NCBI GenBank assembly: GCA_023395555.1
Contig: JAEWYQ010000019.1
Span: forward strand, 1 to 64,000
Origin: Bacillota bacterium
GTDB lineage: Bacteria > Bacillota > Clostridia > Lachnospirales > Lachnospiraceae
Length of the DNA: 64,000 nucleotides
Reading direction: 5' to 3'
Positions 55,052 to 62,539 of this stretch are shown here, piece by piece; positions within the stretch are counted from its first letter, which is position 1; each line of letters opens with the position of its first letter. The translations under genes were made by a program, and so were the position numbers. The notes under the pieces were generated by a model, which saw only the letters and a list, made by a program, of their open reading frames with translations, did not search any database and had not been told where the DNA came from.

Positions 55052-56410
55052 ATGGAGAGTCTGGTTGAGGAGTTAAAAAATAATAGTGAGAGTTTTTTTC
55101 TGGTTCCGTTTTATTATCCGGGGAAGAAAGCCTTTGAAAGAGTGATCGGAGGAAATTGGAATAAAGAAGAAAGCAATAATCATTGGTTTCTGGCAAAACA
55201 TATTGATGCTTTTGACAAGGGGAAGGATGATGAGAGGATATTTACATATTTCACCCTGCAGGAAGAGAAATACCCTCATTATAATTTGCCGGATGGGCAT
55301 AGGAATATTACAATCACATCGGATTTAATTGTAGAAGACGGCAGGCTGCCGGACCAATTTACCATGAAAATATCCCAGATAAAAATCTTGTATTTCTCTA
55401 CGGGATTTGGTTTTTTGATCTATCAGATTGACCATTCGGAAGACGGGATAGAGGCCATAACCAATAAAAGCTTCGCGCTGTCACGTGCCTTAGTGCCAGA
55501 CAGAAAATCAGGTAAAAAGGTAAAGCTATCTGTTTCGTTGTCCAGTGGGGAAGGGGATGAATCGGCAGAGCAGGAATTGAACCTGGCGGATATCACCAGC
55601 CATCTATTAGAGATCGAAGGTGACCAGGGCCAGATTGAGCTGTTTCCGAATTCGTGTAAAAACCAATGCTATATGTATCATCGGATCCAATTAAGCGAGC
55701 CAGTCTCTGAGGACGTGCTGAAGCGTGAGCTGAGGTATCTGCGCGAGGGCTTTCATACCAGTTTCTACATGCGGGAAGAGCAGGAAGACGGCTTATTTGA
55801 TTTTAAATGGAAACAAAGCAGAAATCTTTACTGGGTGGGTTCTATGAAGGGAGTGGTATCTCTGTCCTATTGTATCCCCGGTGAGAATAATTATTTTGTA
55901 ACCAAGCAATATTGCAATTATGTCCGAAATGACTATTTTCTGCTTTACATGATATTACTGCACCAGCGGCAGGCCCTGCTGTTTTATAATTATATGGCAG
56001 TAAAAAATCAGAAACGTATGAGGGTGCTGAACCGGATAAAGAAAGAACTGATACGCTTCCGCATTCGTTTTGCATATAAGACGGTATCGGATGAGCACTC
56101 CTATCAGAGATTTTACAACGGCATGTATGAGTGCCTGTCTCTGGATACTCTCAATTCTGATATCCAGGATGTGATTGACCGGGTGACGGAAGATCAGGAT
56201 CTGTCCAATGAAAAAAGAATGAATGTTACCTTGGCTTTAATTGCTATGTTCAGTGTTTTCTCTGCCCTTGCGGATGGCATAGGATTTGCAGACCGGATGA
56301 TGGGAAGCGCGTGCTTCAGTGCGCTTCATTGGATTACGTTTATATCAGTCGGCTTTATTGTACTAGTGGTGATTGGTAATACAGTGATAGGAAAATTGTT
56401 TAAAAAGTAG
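55052..56410 (+). CDS. Membrane protein partner of the STAND-like ATPase, unknown family
   Basis: A 452-residue protein: a soluble N-terminal part rich in beta-strand-like stretches (about 1-270), a helical and probably coiled part (about 290-385) and two membrane helices at the C-terminus (about 388-410 and 423-447), ending KLFKK. No signal peptide. The start at 55052 has CGGAGG 6 bases upstream; an in-frame GTG at 55034 lacks a site. The tail plan (coiled region then two helices) recalls CorA-like or pore-forming effectors, but no family was recognised. Tight linkage to the 2054-residue gene suggests the two work together, possibly sensor and membrane effector. Confidence 0.65.
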   Translation: MESLVEELKNNSESFFLVPFYYPGKKAFERVIGGNWNKEESNNHWFLAKHIDAFDKGKDDERIFTYFTLQEEKYPHYNLPDGHRNITITSDLIVEDGRLPDQFTMKISQIKILYFSTGFGFLIYQIDHSEDGIEAITNKSFALSRALVPDRKSGKKVKLSVSLSSGEGDESAEQELNLADITSHLLEIEGDQGQIELFPNSCKNQCYMYHRIQLSEPVSEDVLKRELRYLREGFHTSFYMREEQEDGLFDFKWKQSRNLYWVGSMKGVVSLSYCIPGENNYFVTKQYCNYVRNDYFLLYMILLHQRQALLFYNYMAVKNQKRMRVLNRIKKELIRFRIRFAYKTVSDEHSYQRFYNGMYECLSLDTLNSDIQDVIDRVTEDQDLSNEKRMNVTLALIAMFSVFSALADGIGFADRMMGSACFSALHWITFISVGFIVLVVIGNTVIGKLFKK

Positions 56411-56443
56411 TAAGCTATCAAGGCGGATTAACGATCGGTTTCC

Positions 56444-56490
56444 CGAATGATTAGGAGCATCAGCTTTTGTCTGATGCTCCTAATCATTCG
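56444..56490 (+). terminator. Hairpin after the STAND-like operon
   Basis: A perfect 20-bp stem (56444-56463 with 56471-56490) with a 7-base loop. No T-run follows. The core GGAGCATCAG is shared with the hairpin at 39418. Confidence 0.65.
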
Positions 56491-56534
56491 GCGGCAGATC
56501 GAGGGAACTGAGCAAGGAAAAAATTGTTTTTCGG

Positions 56535-56590
56535 TAAATAGGTAGAAATCATTGCTGGAATGTGGTAGAGTTAACTTGTTTGCTGTTTCA
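56535..56590. repeat. Dispersed repeat upstream of the MATE gene
   Basis: Matches 39328-39383 at about 45 of 56 positions. Its place 40-95 bases before the MATE start makes it a candidate promoter or operator segment. Confidence 0.6.
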
Positions 56591-56629
56591 CGATGAAAAA
56601 TTGACATAAGAATAAAGGAAGAGATGAAA

Positions 56630-57985
56630 ATGATATTTAAAAGTCAGGATAAGGATATGTGTAATGGTCCTATATTCGGTAAAATGGTTCTTTTTGCTTT
56701 GCCCATCATGGCGATGAACATTCTTCAGCTGATGTTTAATGCGGCAGATATGGTTGTGGTCGGAAGATTTTCCGGTAAGGAGGCTCTGGCAGCAGTTGGT
56801 GCGACAGGTTCTATCATCAACCTGATTGTGAACTTATTCATGGGGCTGTCGGTGGGAACCAGTGTTATTGTAGCTCAGGACTACGGCGCCGGGCGGTCAG
56901 ATGCCGTCAGCAAGTCGGTACATACTTCGATTGTCATAAGTATCATTGGCGGTATTCTTGTAATGGTGCTGGGTCTTCTTTTATGCAACCCTTTATTAAT
57001 TATGGTAGGGACTCCGATGGATATCATTGATTTATCCGCTGTGTATATGAGGATTTATTTCCTGGGTCTTCCTGCCAGTATGATATACAACTTTGGTGCC
57101 GCGATATTGCGTGCTGTCGGTGACAGCCGCCGGCCTATGTACATTTTATTAGGGGCGGGAATTGTCAATGTAATATTGAATATGTTTTTTGTTATTGTAT
57201 TGCATATGAGTGTGGATGGCGTGGCTTGGGCAACGATAATTTCTCAGTATACGTCTATGGTTTTAGTTCTTTTATGTCTGATCCATAATAAGGAGGAATC
57301 CATTCGTCTGATACTCAAGGATTTGCACATTGACGGAAGAAAGTTGAAACAGATTATCCGGATTGGTCTGCCTGCCGGATTGCAGGGACTGCTGTTCTCC
57401 ATTTCCAATGTGGTGGTTCAATCAGCCGTTAATTCCTTTGGTTCTTCCATGGTGGCAGCCAGTTCCGCAGCGGGAAATATAGAGGGATTTGTCGCCACTT
57501 CCATGAATGCCTATTATAATGCGGCAATAACCTTTACAGGGCAGAATATGGGAGCAAAGAAATTCGACAGGATCGACAAGATAGCAAAGATTTCTGCGAT
57601 ATTGGTTATTGTTACGTGGATTGTTGTGGGGGGACTGACCATGCTGTTTAGCAGGCCTTTATTACACATGTTCACCTCAGATCCGGAGGTAATCAGCATT
57701 GGCGTGACCAGAATTAATGTCTTGATGATAGCATACTTTACCTGCGGCATGATGAATGTATTTCCGGGCTTGACCCGCGGTATGGGCTTTTCCGTATTGC
57801 CGATGATCTGTACCCTGGTTGGAGCCTGTGTTCTGCGTATCGTATGGCTGGCTACCTTTTTCGTATGGTTCCCCACTACCATTATGCTTTTTGTCTGCTA
57901 CCCCATCACCTGGGCACTGGCGGGGATCGGCCAGGTGGGCAGCTTCTTCTATGCAAGGAAGAAGGTCCGGCAGCGGGTTGAATAG
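56630..57985 (+). CDS. MATE family efflux transporter
   Basis: A 451-residue, 12-helix multidrug exporter (DinF/NorM-type, sodium- or proton-driven). ADMVVVGRFSGKEALAAVG (about 36-54) and AAILRAVGDSRRPM (about 150-163) are family marks. The start at 56630 is preferred over 56624 because the AGGAAGAG ribosome site is then at a normal distance. It is alone in its unit. The AraC/GyrI pair at 46.7-48.6 kb is a possible regulator. Confidence 0.9.
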   Translation: MIFKSQDKDMCNGPIFGKMVLFALPIMAMNILQLMFNAADMVVVGRFSGKEALAAVGATGSIINLIVNLFMGLSVGTSVIVAQDYGAGRSDAVSKSVHTSIVISIIGGILVMVLGLLLCNPLLIMVGTPMDIIDLSAVYMRIYFLGLPASMIYNFGAAILRAVGDSRRPMYILLGAGIVNVILNMFFVIVLHMSVDGVAWATIISQYTSMVLVLLCLIHNKEESIRLILKDLHIDGRKLKQIIRIGLPAGLQGLLFSISNVVVQSAVNSFGSSMVAASSAAGNIEGFVATSMNAYYNAAITFTGQNMGAKKFDRIDKIAKISAILVIVTWIVVGGLTMLFSRPLLHMFTSDPEVISIGVTRINVLMIAYFTCGMMNVFPGLTRGMGFSVLPMICTLVGACVLRIVWLATFFVWFPTTIMLFVCYPITWALAGIGQVGSFFYARKKVRQRVE

Positions 57986-57997
57986 ACACAGAAAAAG

Positions 57998-58044
57998 AAG
58001 GGTATCGCTCCATCATTCTGTTTTGATGATTTTGCGACACCCTT
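57998..58044 (+). terminator. Hairpin after the MATE gene
   Basis: An imperfect stem pairs 57998-58008 with 58034-58044, and an inner stem (ATCAT/GATGAT) supports it. No strong T-run. Confidence 0.45.
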
Positions 58045-58057
58045 GTAATTGTTCTAC

Positions 58058-58072
58058 AGCGGATAACGGGAA
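58058..58072. repeat. Copy of the tRNA-Gly 3' end (att-like)
   Basis: AGCGGATAACGGGAA is identical to 60100-60114, the 3' end of the tRNA-Gly gene. A shorter copy is at 60000-60011. The position and orientation fit the distal attachment site of an element inserted at the tRNA 3' end. Confidence 0.6.
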
Positions 58073-58226
58073 ACGACTTATAAATTCCATATCCATGTGT
58101 TTGTTGTTGCTCCAATCGGTCCGACCATAGATTGCTGTAATTTAAGAGCGGCCCAACCTTCTTTAATCTCTTCGTCCAACCGATACGTGACCTTATAGAA
58201 CACATGATAGGAACCGTCATTCTGAT

Positions 58227-58370
58227 TTAGTTCGTGGAAATATCCGGCTGTGCTGCATTTTCCCATTTACTTATTGCCTGATATGAAATATGCAGAATAT
58301 CAGATAATTCTTCCTGTGTAATACCCTTAAGCTTTCTAAGAATTTTTATTTTGTCTCCGATAGAAACCAT
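58227..58370 (-). pseudogene. Truncated XRE-family regulator
   Basis: A 47-codon frame with a complete Cro/CI-type helix-turn-helix (KLKGITQEELSDILHISYQAISKWE) and a perfect GGAGG ribosome site 7 bases before the ATG. It then stops after QPDISTN, where full-length relatives usually continue. A second frame (to about 58078) holds a further 50 or so protein-like residues, which suggests a frameshift. It may still be a small functional HTH protein. Confidence 0.55.
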
Positions 58371-58391
58371 TTAGTAACCTCCTATGCTTTT

Positions 58392-58424
58392 TTGTAAAGA
58401 GCTCTTTTACAATTTAATTATAGC
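58392..58424 (-). promoter_or_regulatory. Promoter and operator of the small XRE gene
   Basis: On the minus strand, TATAAT (58419-58424) follows TTGCAG at a 16-base spacing. The dyad TTGTAAA-N7-TTTACAA (58392-58412) lies just downstream, a good place for self-repression. Confidence 0.5.
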
Positions 58425-58481
58425 ATTCTTCAGTTACACTGCAATAACAGGCAGGTTTAGTTTTTCTCAACTGACAGTTGA

Positions 58482-58540
58482 ATTGCAACACCTTTGCATT
58501 GGAATGATGTTCAATCAGTTCTATGCAAAGGTGTTGCAAT
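58482..58540. repeat. Long inverted repeat between XRE and lipoprotein genes
   Basis: Perfect 18-bp arms (58482-58499 and 58523-58540) around a 23-base loop. It lies just after the lipoprotein stop on the minus strand. There is no T-run, so it may be a weak terminator, an mRNA-stabilising hairpin or a small mobile relic. Confidence 0.65.
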
Positions 58541-58546
58541 AGTTCC

Positions 58547-59794
58547 TTATTCCGGAATTATAATCTCTCCATTTTCAATAGAATAATCATACCTACTTGC
58601 CGTATAGGAAACCACACTTCTGCTAGTGATATCAAAAAATTCATAATATTTCATATCTGTGTTGGTTTTGCACACAAACAAAATTGTATGCTCATCCGCC
58701 CATATTGCCTCCTCAATCTTAACAGCCATATTCAATTTATTCTCGATATTTCTCATTTCTCCGTAGCCTTCCGTACTATAACCGAATTCCAGAGGCTTAT
58801 CTGTAAGAATTACATTTGCTCTGCCATCTGACGAGAAAATCTTATATACAGCAGAATTCCACTTAAGCCGATCATCTGTCATCTGCTGAACAATAGGGAT
58901 CAGGCTTTCCCATATCTCGCCCGTGGGGTCATGGAGAAGAAGCCTGGCATCTTGCTCATTCCCTGGCTTCCAGCTTGCGTGGTTGCTCAGATAGACCGCT
59001 TTTTCATCCGTTATCATATAACTGTATATGAATTCAGCAATACCCTTATCACTGCCGGCAAAATTATCACGGGAATTATCTGTAATTACCTTATAATAAT
59101 TCTCCCCGCCTACAACATAGATGATATCCGTAATAATCGGATCTCCTTCTGTGGTATTTTGTATCACACGAAGCATGGAGGTGACATTATTACTTACATC
59201 CTCCAAGAATGTTTTGATTTTATCGGCATTTATAATCTCATTATAGGTTACTACGACAGCACCCTCCTGTATTGCCTGTTCCTTGCTGTAATTCTTATCA
59301 AGATCCTGAAGCTTCTTAAAACCATAGGGAGTATCGGCTGTTATCTTCGATTCACCTAGTTTAAACTCGGCAAAATACTTTTTATCTCCGATCTGCTTTA
59401 AGATGCGATAGGTACCGTCTGTAAAGGAATAATCTACAAAAGAAAGGCTGACATACTCTGTATTGGTATCCTTTGGTGAAAGAATGTATCCTATGGCATT
59501 CCAGGCGGTATTCTCCGGAAAAGGCAGCTGATACCAGGTACCATCAATCAATTTCTCAACTGAATATTCCGCACCATATACGAATTCCTCATCGGTATTG
59601 TTCCGTATATAACCTATGATCTGTTCCATATCCTTTCCATAGACCGGATATTGAGTGGTAAAGGTTATATCTTCGGAAACATCAATATCCGCTTCCTGCA
59701 CGTCGGAAGGAATTAATGGCTTTTCCTTCGTATCGCAGGCTTCCAGAGAAAAGAGTATAACAAAAAATCCAAATATAAATAATAATTTTTTCAT
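58547..59794 (-). CDS. Lipoprotein with Ig-like N-terminal domain
   Basis: A 415-residue exported lipoprotein. The signal peptide MKKLLFIFGFFVILFSLEAC gives C20 as the lipidated residue. The next region (about 40-135; VYGAEYSVEKLIDGTWYQLPF) looks like the bacterial Ig-like domain found beside sensors and peptidases in Clostridia. The remainder includes a DUF4829-like part (about 155-240) and a C-terminal region of unknown type. The start at 59794 follows GGAGGG; a frame to 59866 would add a non-signal N-terminus. Its function is unknown. It sits inside the segment bounded by tRNA-Gly 3' end copies. Confidence 0.7.
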   Translation of the reverse strand: MKKLLFIFGFFVILFSLEACDTKEKPLIPSDVQEADIDVSEDITFTTQYPVYGKDMEQIIGYIRNNTDEEFVYGAEYSVEKLIDGTWYQLPFPENTAWNAIGYILSPKDTNTEYVSLSFVDYSFTDGTYRILKQIGDKKYFAEFKLGESKITADTPYGFKKLQDLDKNYSKEQAIQEGAVVVTYNEIINADKIKTFLEDVSNNVTSMLRVIQNTTEGDPIITDIIYVVGGENYYKVITDNSRDNFAGSDKGIAEFIYSYMITDEKAVYLSNHASWKPGNEQDARLLLHDPTGEIWESLIPIVQQMTDDRLKWNSAVYKIFSSDGRANVILTDKPLEFGYSTEGYGEMRNIENKLNMAVKIEEAIWADEHTILFVCKTNTDMKYYEFFDITSRSVVSYTASRYDYSIENGEIIIPE

Positions 59795-59999
59795 AGTACA
59801 TACCCTCCATCTGTCCGCTTTAGCAGTCAAATAGTTACATGATGCCGCTCGCGGCATCTCAAACAACCGGAATGCTTTTCTTCATACTTTATATTGACTG
59901 GTTGACCCCGTATCTTATTCCTTACTTATTAGACGAAGTATAGATCAATAGGGTTTCCATATCAGCATATAACTAAACCCCGGATATAATCACATTTTC

Positions 60000-60011
60000 A
60001 GCGGATAACGG
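60000..60011. repeat. Second short copy of the tRNA-Gly 3' end
   Basis: AGCGGATAACGG matches the first 12 bases of 60100-60114 and lies 89 bases from the tRNA gene. It could be a scar of a second integration or excision. Confidence 0.45.
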
Positions 60012-60069
60012 TGGCAATTATCTGTGATATGATTTAGATTATGCAACACGAAATGCAACACGAAAACAA

Positions 60070-60095
60070 AAGACCCTAGTAAACACCAGGGTCTT
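60070..60095 (-). terminator. Terminator after tRNA-Gly
   Basis: Stem AAGACCCT/AGGGTCTT. On the minus strand it runs into a T-rich tract. Confidence 0.7.
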
Positions 60096-60099
60096 ATTA

Positions 60100-60170
60100 A
60101 GCGGATAACGGGAATCGAACCCGCATCTCAAGCTTGGGAAGCTCGCATTCTACCACTGAACCATATCCGC
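60100..60170 (-). tRNA. tRNA-Gly (anticodon CCC)
   Basis: The minus strand folds as a 71-base tRNA: acceptor GCGGATA/TATCCGC with discriminator T, D-arm with GGTTCAGTGGTAGAA, anticodon stem CGAGC/GCTTG with loop TTCCCAA (anticodon CCC), and T-arm with GGTTCGATTCC. CCA is not encoded. The short length and sequence are typical of glycine tRNAs. Its 3' end is repeated at 60000 and 58058. Confidence 0.93.
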
Positions 60171-60436
60171 ATAGTTCTATTTTAGCCAAGAACTCGAAAA
60201 TGTCAATATGCAGTTTTCAATTTTAGATTAATTTTTCATAAGTTGGAAATAATATAACTGCAATGAATGCCTGAAACCAGGGGTTACCCTTTTTGGAGTG
60301 CTCGCAATTTGTGAATTGAGAGAAAAACCAGCAGAGCGCCCCTGCATATATTTGGCTGTAAAATAATTAAAACAGGCAGATCTATGAGGTATAAATAAAA
60401 TATTATCGGAGAAGACTATATTTTGAGGTGATGATA

Positions 60437-61345
60437 GTGAAAAAGAACAAATTTACCGAGTTTTTAAAAGGAAAAGGTTATTACATGTTATTATTTGTCG
60501 GCGTTGTTGCCATTGCAGCAGTAGCCGTAATTGGATCCCAGTTATCTGCTAATCAGGAGCAAAGAGATAACGAATTTGTAGATCTCAATGAAATGGATAA
60601 TAACATAGCAGCTGAGGACGAGAATATGGAATTGGCTGATAATAACCCGATATCGGAGGGGATTGTCAATAGCGAAGGCGATACCTCTTCCGAGGTAGCT
60701 TCCAATGATGAAGCCGCAAATATTGCTGCGGAGAATGTTCCAGGCCAGGATGTAGCCGACAATTCAAACATGATTGAGTATGAGGGGTATGATGAAGATA
60801 ATGTACCGGACGCCTCACTGGCTCAGGCAGGCGGAGAAAGCAACACTGCTTCGGCTGGGGAGTCGATGGAGACCAGCACCGCTACCGCTCAGAATGAGCC
60901 GCCCAAAGCAGCGAAAAGTCTGTCTTTCGACGTTGACAGAGGTCTCATGTGGCCGGTTCAGGGAAATATAATCATGGATTATAGCATGGATCATACCATC
61001 TATTATGCAACCCTGATGCGGTACCAGTGTAATCCGGCCCTCATCATCGATGCAGAGGTGGGAACAGAGGTTAAGGCGGCGGCGGCCGGCAAGGTAACAG
61101 CTATTGATCTGAATAATGAAGAAACAGGCGTCACCGTTACCATGGATATCGGCGATGGCTACAGCGTTGTATACGGACAATTGGCACAGGATATGTCTCT
61201 GGAGGTTGGCGATCTGGTGGAGGAAGGCGAAGTCATCGGCACCATCAATGCGCCTACAAAATATTACTCCGTAGAAGGCAGCAATCTGTATTTTATGGTT
61301 AAGGAAAACGACCAGACAATAAATCCTATGCTGCTTCTTCGGTAA
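60437..61345 (+). CDS. SpoIIQ-like M23-domain protein without catalytic residues
   Basis: A 302-residue membrane-anchored protein. One membrane helix (about 15-35) is followed by a long acidic, low-complexity linker (about 36-165) and a LytM/M23 fold (about 170-300). The zinc ligands of active M23 enzymes are missing: the HxxxD place reads NPALI and the HxH place VYGQL. SpoIIQ-type proteins use such a fold as a scaffold that joins the forespore to the mother cell. The GTG start at 60437 has GAGGTG 6 bases upstream; earlier in-frame starts overlap that site. Confidence 0.75.
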   Translation: MKKNKFTEFLKGKGYYMLLFVGVVAIAAVAVIGSQLSANQEQRDNEFVDLNEMDNNIAAEDENMELADNNPISEGIVNSEGDTSSEVASNDEAANIAAENVPGQDVADNSNMIEYEGYDEDNVPDASLAQAGGESNTASAGESMETSTATAQNEPPKAAKSLSFDVDRGLMWPVQGNIIMDYSMDHTIYYATLMRYQCNPALIIDAEVGTEVKAAAAGKVTAIDLNNEETGVTVTMDIGDGYSVVYGQLAQDMSLEVGDLVEEGEVIGTINAPTKYYSVEGSNLYFMVKENDQTINPMLLLR

Positions 61346-61370
61346 AAGGAAGCTGAAATATGATTGTAAA

Positions 61371-61420
61371 AGACAAGTGAAGGGGCTTAAAGTATACAAA
61401 TTTAAGCCCCTCACTTGTCT
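61371..61420. terminator. Bidirectional terminator
   Basis: A near-perfect stem of about 20 bp (61371-61391 with 61401-61420) between the convergent SpoIIQ-like and niaR genes, with TTTT on the plus strand. Confidence 0.8.
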
Positions 61421-61454
61421 TTTCGTATGAGATATAGGATTGTGCGCCCTGCGG

Positions 61455-61967
61455 TTATTGATACAGATAGCCCTTAGCCAGAAGAGCTCTTTCGATGCGG
61501 TTCAGGGTTTCCTCGGAATCCGCGATCACCGTATGCTGATGTATGCCGTCCGCCAGATCCTTCAGCGGTACAATTTTTTTCTCTCGTACCTTGTTTACAA
61601 AATCATACACATCCTGGCGGCTGCGGATGGTTAATGCCGTGGCAATATCCCCGTAGATCTCATGGTTCACAATGACATCCAGAATCTTGCCGCCATTATC
61701 GACGAAGGTACATAGCTCATCCTCGATCTGTTCTGTGGTGTGGCGCACCCGGAAGATACGCTTTGCCCGTGCTTCCTCGGAAAGATAGATTAAATAGCCC
61801 TTCGTGGTAGAAAGGATATTGACACCGGTAGCCCGGAGCAGGGTGATATCTTGAACAATTACCTGCCGGCTTACTCCAAGGAGGCGGGACAGTTCTCCGC
61901 CGGAGATGGGGGCTGTCTGCTTATTCAGTATTTTTACAAGCTGCTCTCTGCGTTCTGTTCCTTCCAT
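61455..61967 (-). CDS. niaR: Niacin-responsive repressor NiaR (HTH_11 and 3H domains)
   Basis: A 170-residue repressor of NAD synthesis and niacin uptake genes. An N-terminal helix-turn-helix (about 5-60; GGELSRLLGVSRQVIVQDITLLRATG) is followed by the 3H domain (about 72-168). Its named histidines are seen in VRHTTEQI, VNHEIYGDI and GIHQHTV. It binds nicotinic acid with a metal. No NAD genes are in the window, so the targets lie elsewhere. Confidence 0.88.
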   Translation of the reverse strand: MEGTERREQLVKILNKQTAPISGGELSRLLGVSRQVIVQDITLLRATGVNILSTTKGYLIYLSEEARAKRIFRVRHTTEQIEDELCTFVDNGGKILDVIVNHEIYGDIATALTIRSRQDVYDFVNKVREKKIVPLKDLADGIHQHTVIADSEETLNRIERALLAKGYLYQ

Positions 61968-62019
61968 GCGGGACTCCTTTCTCGAATTTTTACATAAATT
62001 GAAATATTGATAAATGACT

Positions 62020-62076
62020 TTGCATTTTGATCATCTTCCTATATAATGAGAAGTATATGTTGCGGGCAACATATAC
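62020..62076 (+). promoter_or_regulatory. Promoter with palindromic operator, third copy
   Basis: TTGCAT (62020-62025) and TATAAT (62042-62047) are 16 bases apart. The perfect-arm dyad GTATATGTTGC-GG-GCAACATATAC (62053-62076) covers the expected start of transcription. It shares its TATAYGTTG/CAACRTATA arms with 2932-2953 and 17508-17529. Confidence 0.6.
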
Positions 62077-62182
62077 AGATTATTTCACCATAGAAATATT
62101 ATATACTGACAAGGACAAAAGGGCAACGTTTTATATTTCCTTCCAATGGATGGAGCGGGTGAAGAGAGAGGTGTGATACGGG

Positions 62183-62452
62183 ATGTTCCGTTTATGGGCA
62201 AAGGTATTTCGGGAAAATAGAATGATTAAAGATATGGTGGTCTGCAACGAGGATCCAGAGCTGCGCAGAACACAGAAGATATTTACAGCATTAGATGAGA
62301 TTTGCAACGCATATGATTTATCCAAGCCAATCTGGCTGAAGCCTACCATTGAAGATTTTAAAAAGCATGATAAGACACGGTTTACCAAGGATAATTTCAT
62401 TGACCAGATTGATTTTGATTATTTGGAAATTCATGTGATAGAAGAGGATTAA
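62183..62452 (+). CDS. Small conserved hypothetical protein
   Basis: An 89-residue soluble protein, about 40% charged residues, with WLKPTIEDFKKHDKTRF in the middle and a DFDYLEIHVIEED end. GAGAGGTG lies upstream of the ATG. Its look is that of a Clostridia-specific conserved protein; no function is known to me. It is behind the third copy of the palindromic operator, 106 bases downstream, and is followed by the M15 peptidase gene after 87 bases. Confidence 0.6.
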   Translation: MFRLWAKVFRENRMIKDMVVCNEDPELRRTQKIFTALDEICNAYDLSKPIWLKPTIEDFKKHDKTRFTKDNFIDQIDFDYLEIHVIEED

Positions 62453-62539
62453 AGCCGGAGTTTCTGAGAGCAGGAACCGGGCTGCGAAGGTTTCTGCAAA
62501 GCAGAGGATGGAAGCCGCCCGTGCGGCACGGAGGATGGA

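Noticed and set aside
57514..57882. 122-residue minus-strand frame inside the MATE gene
   Set aside because: Antisense shadow of hydrophobic MATE codons.
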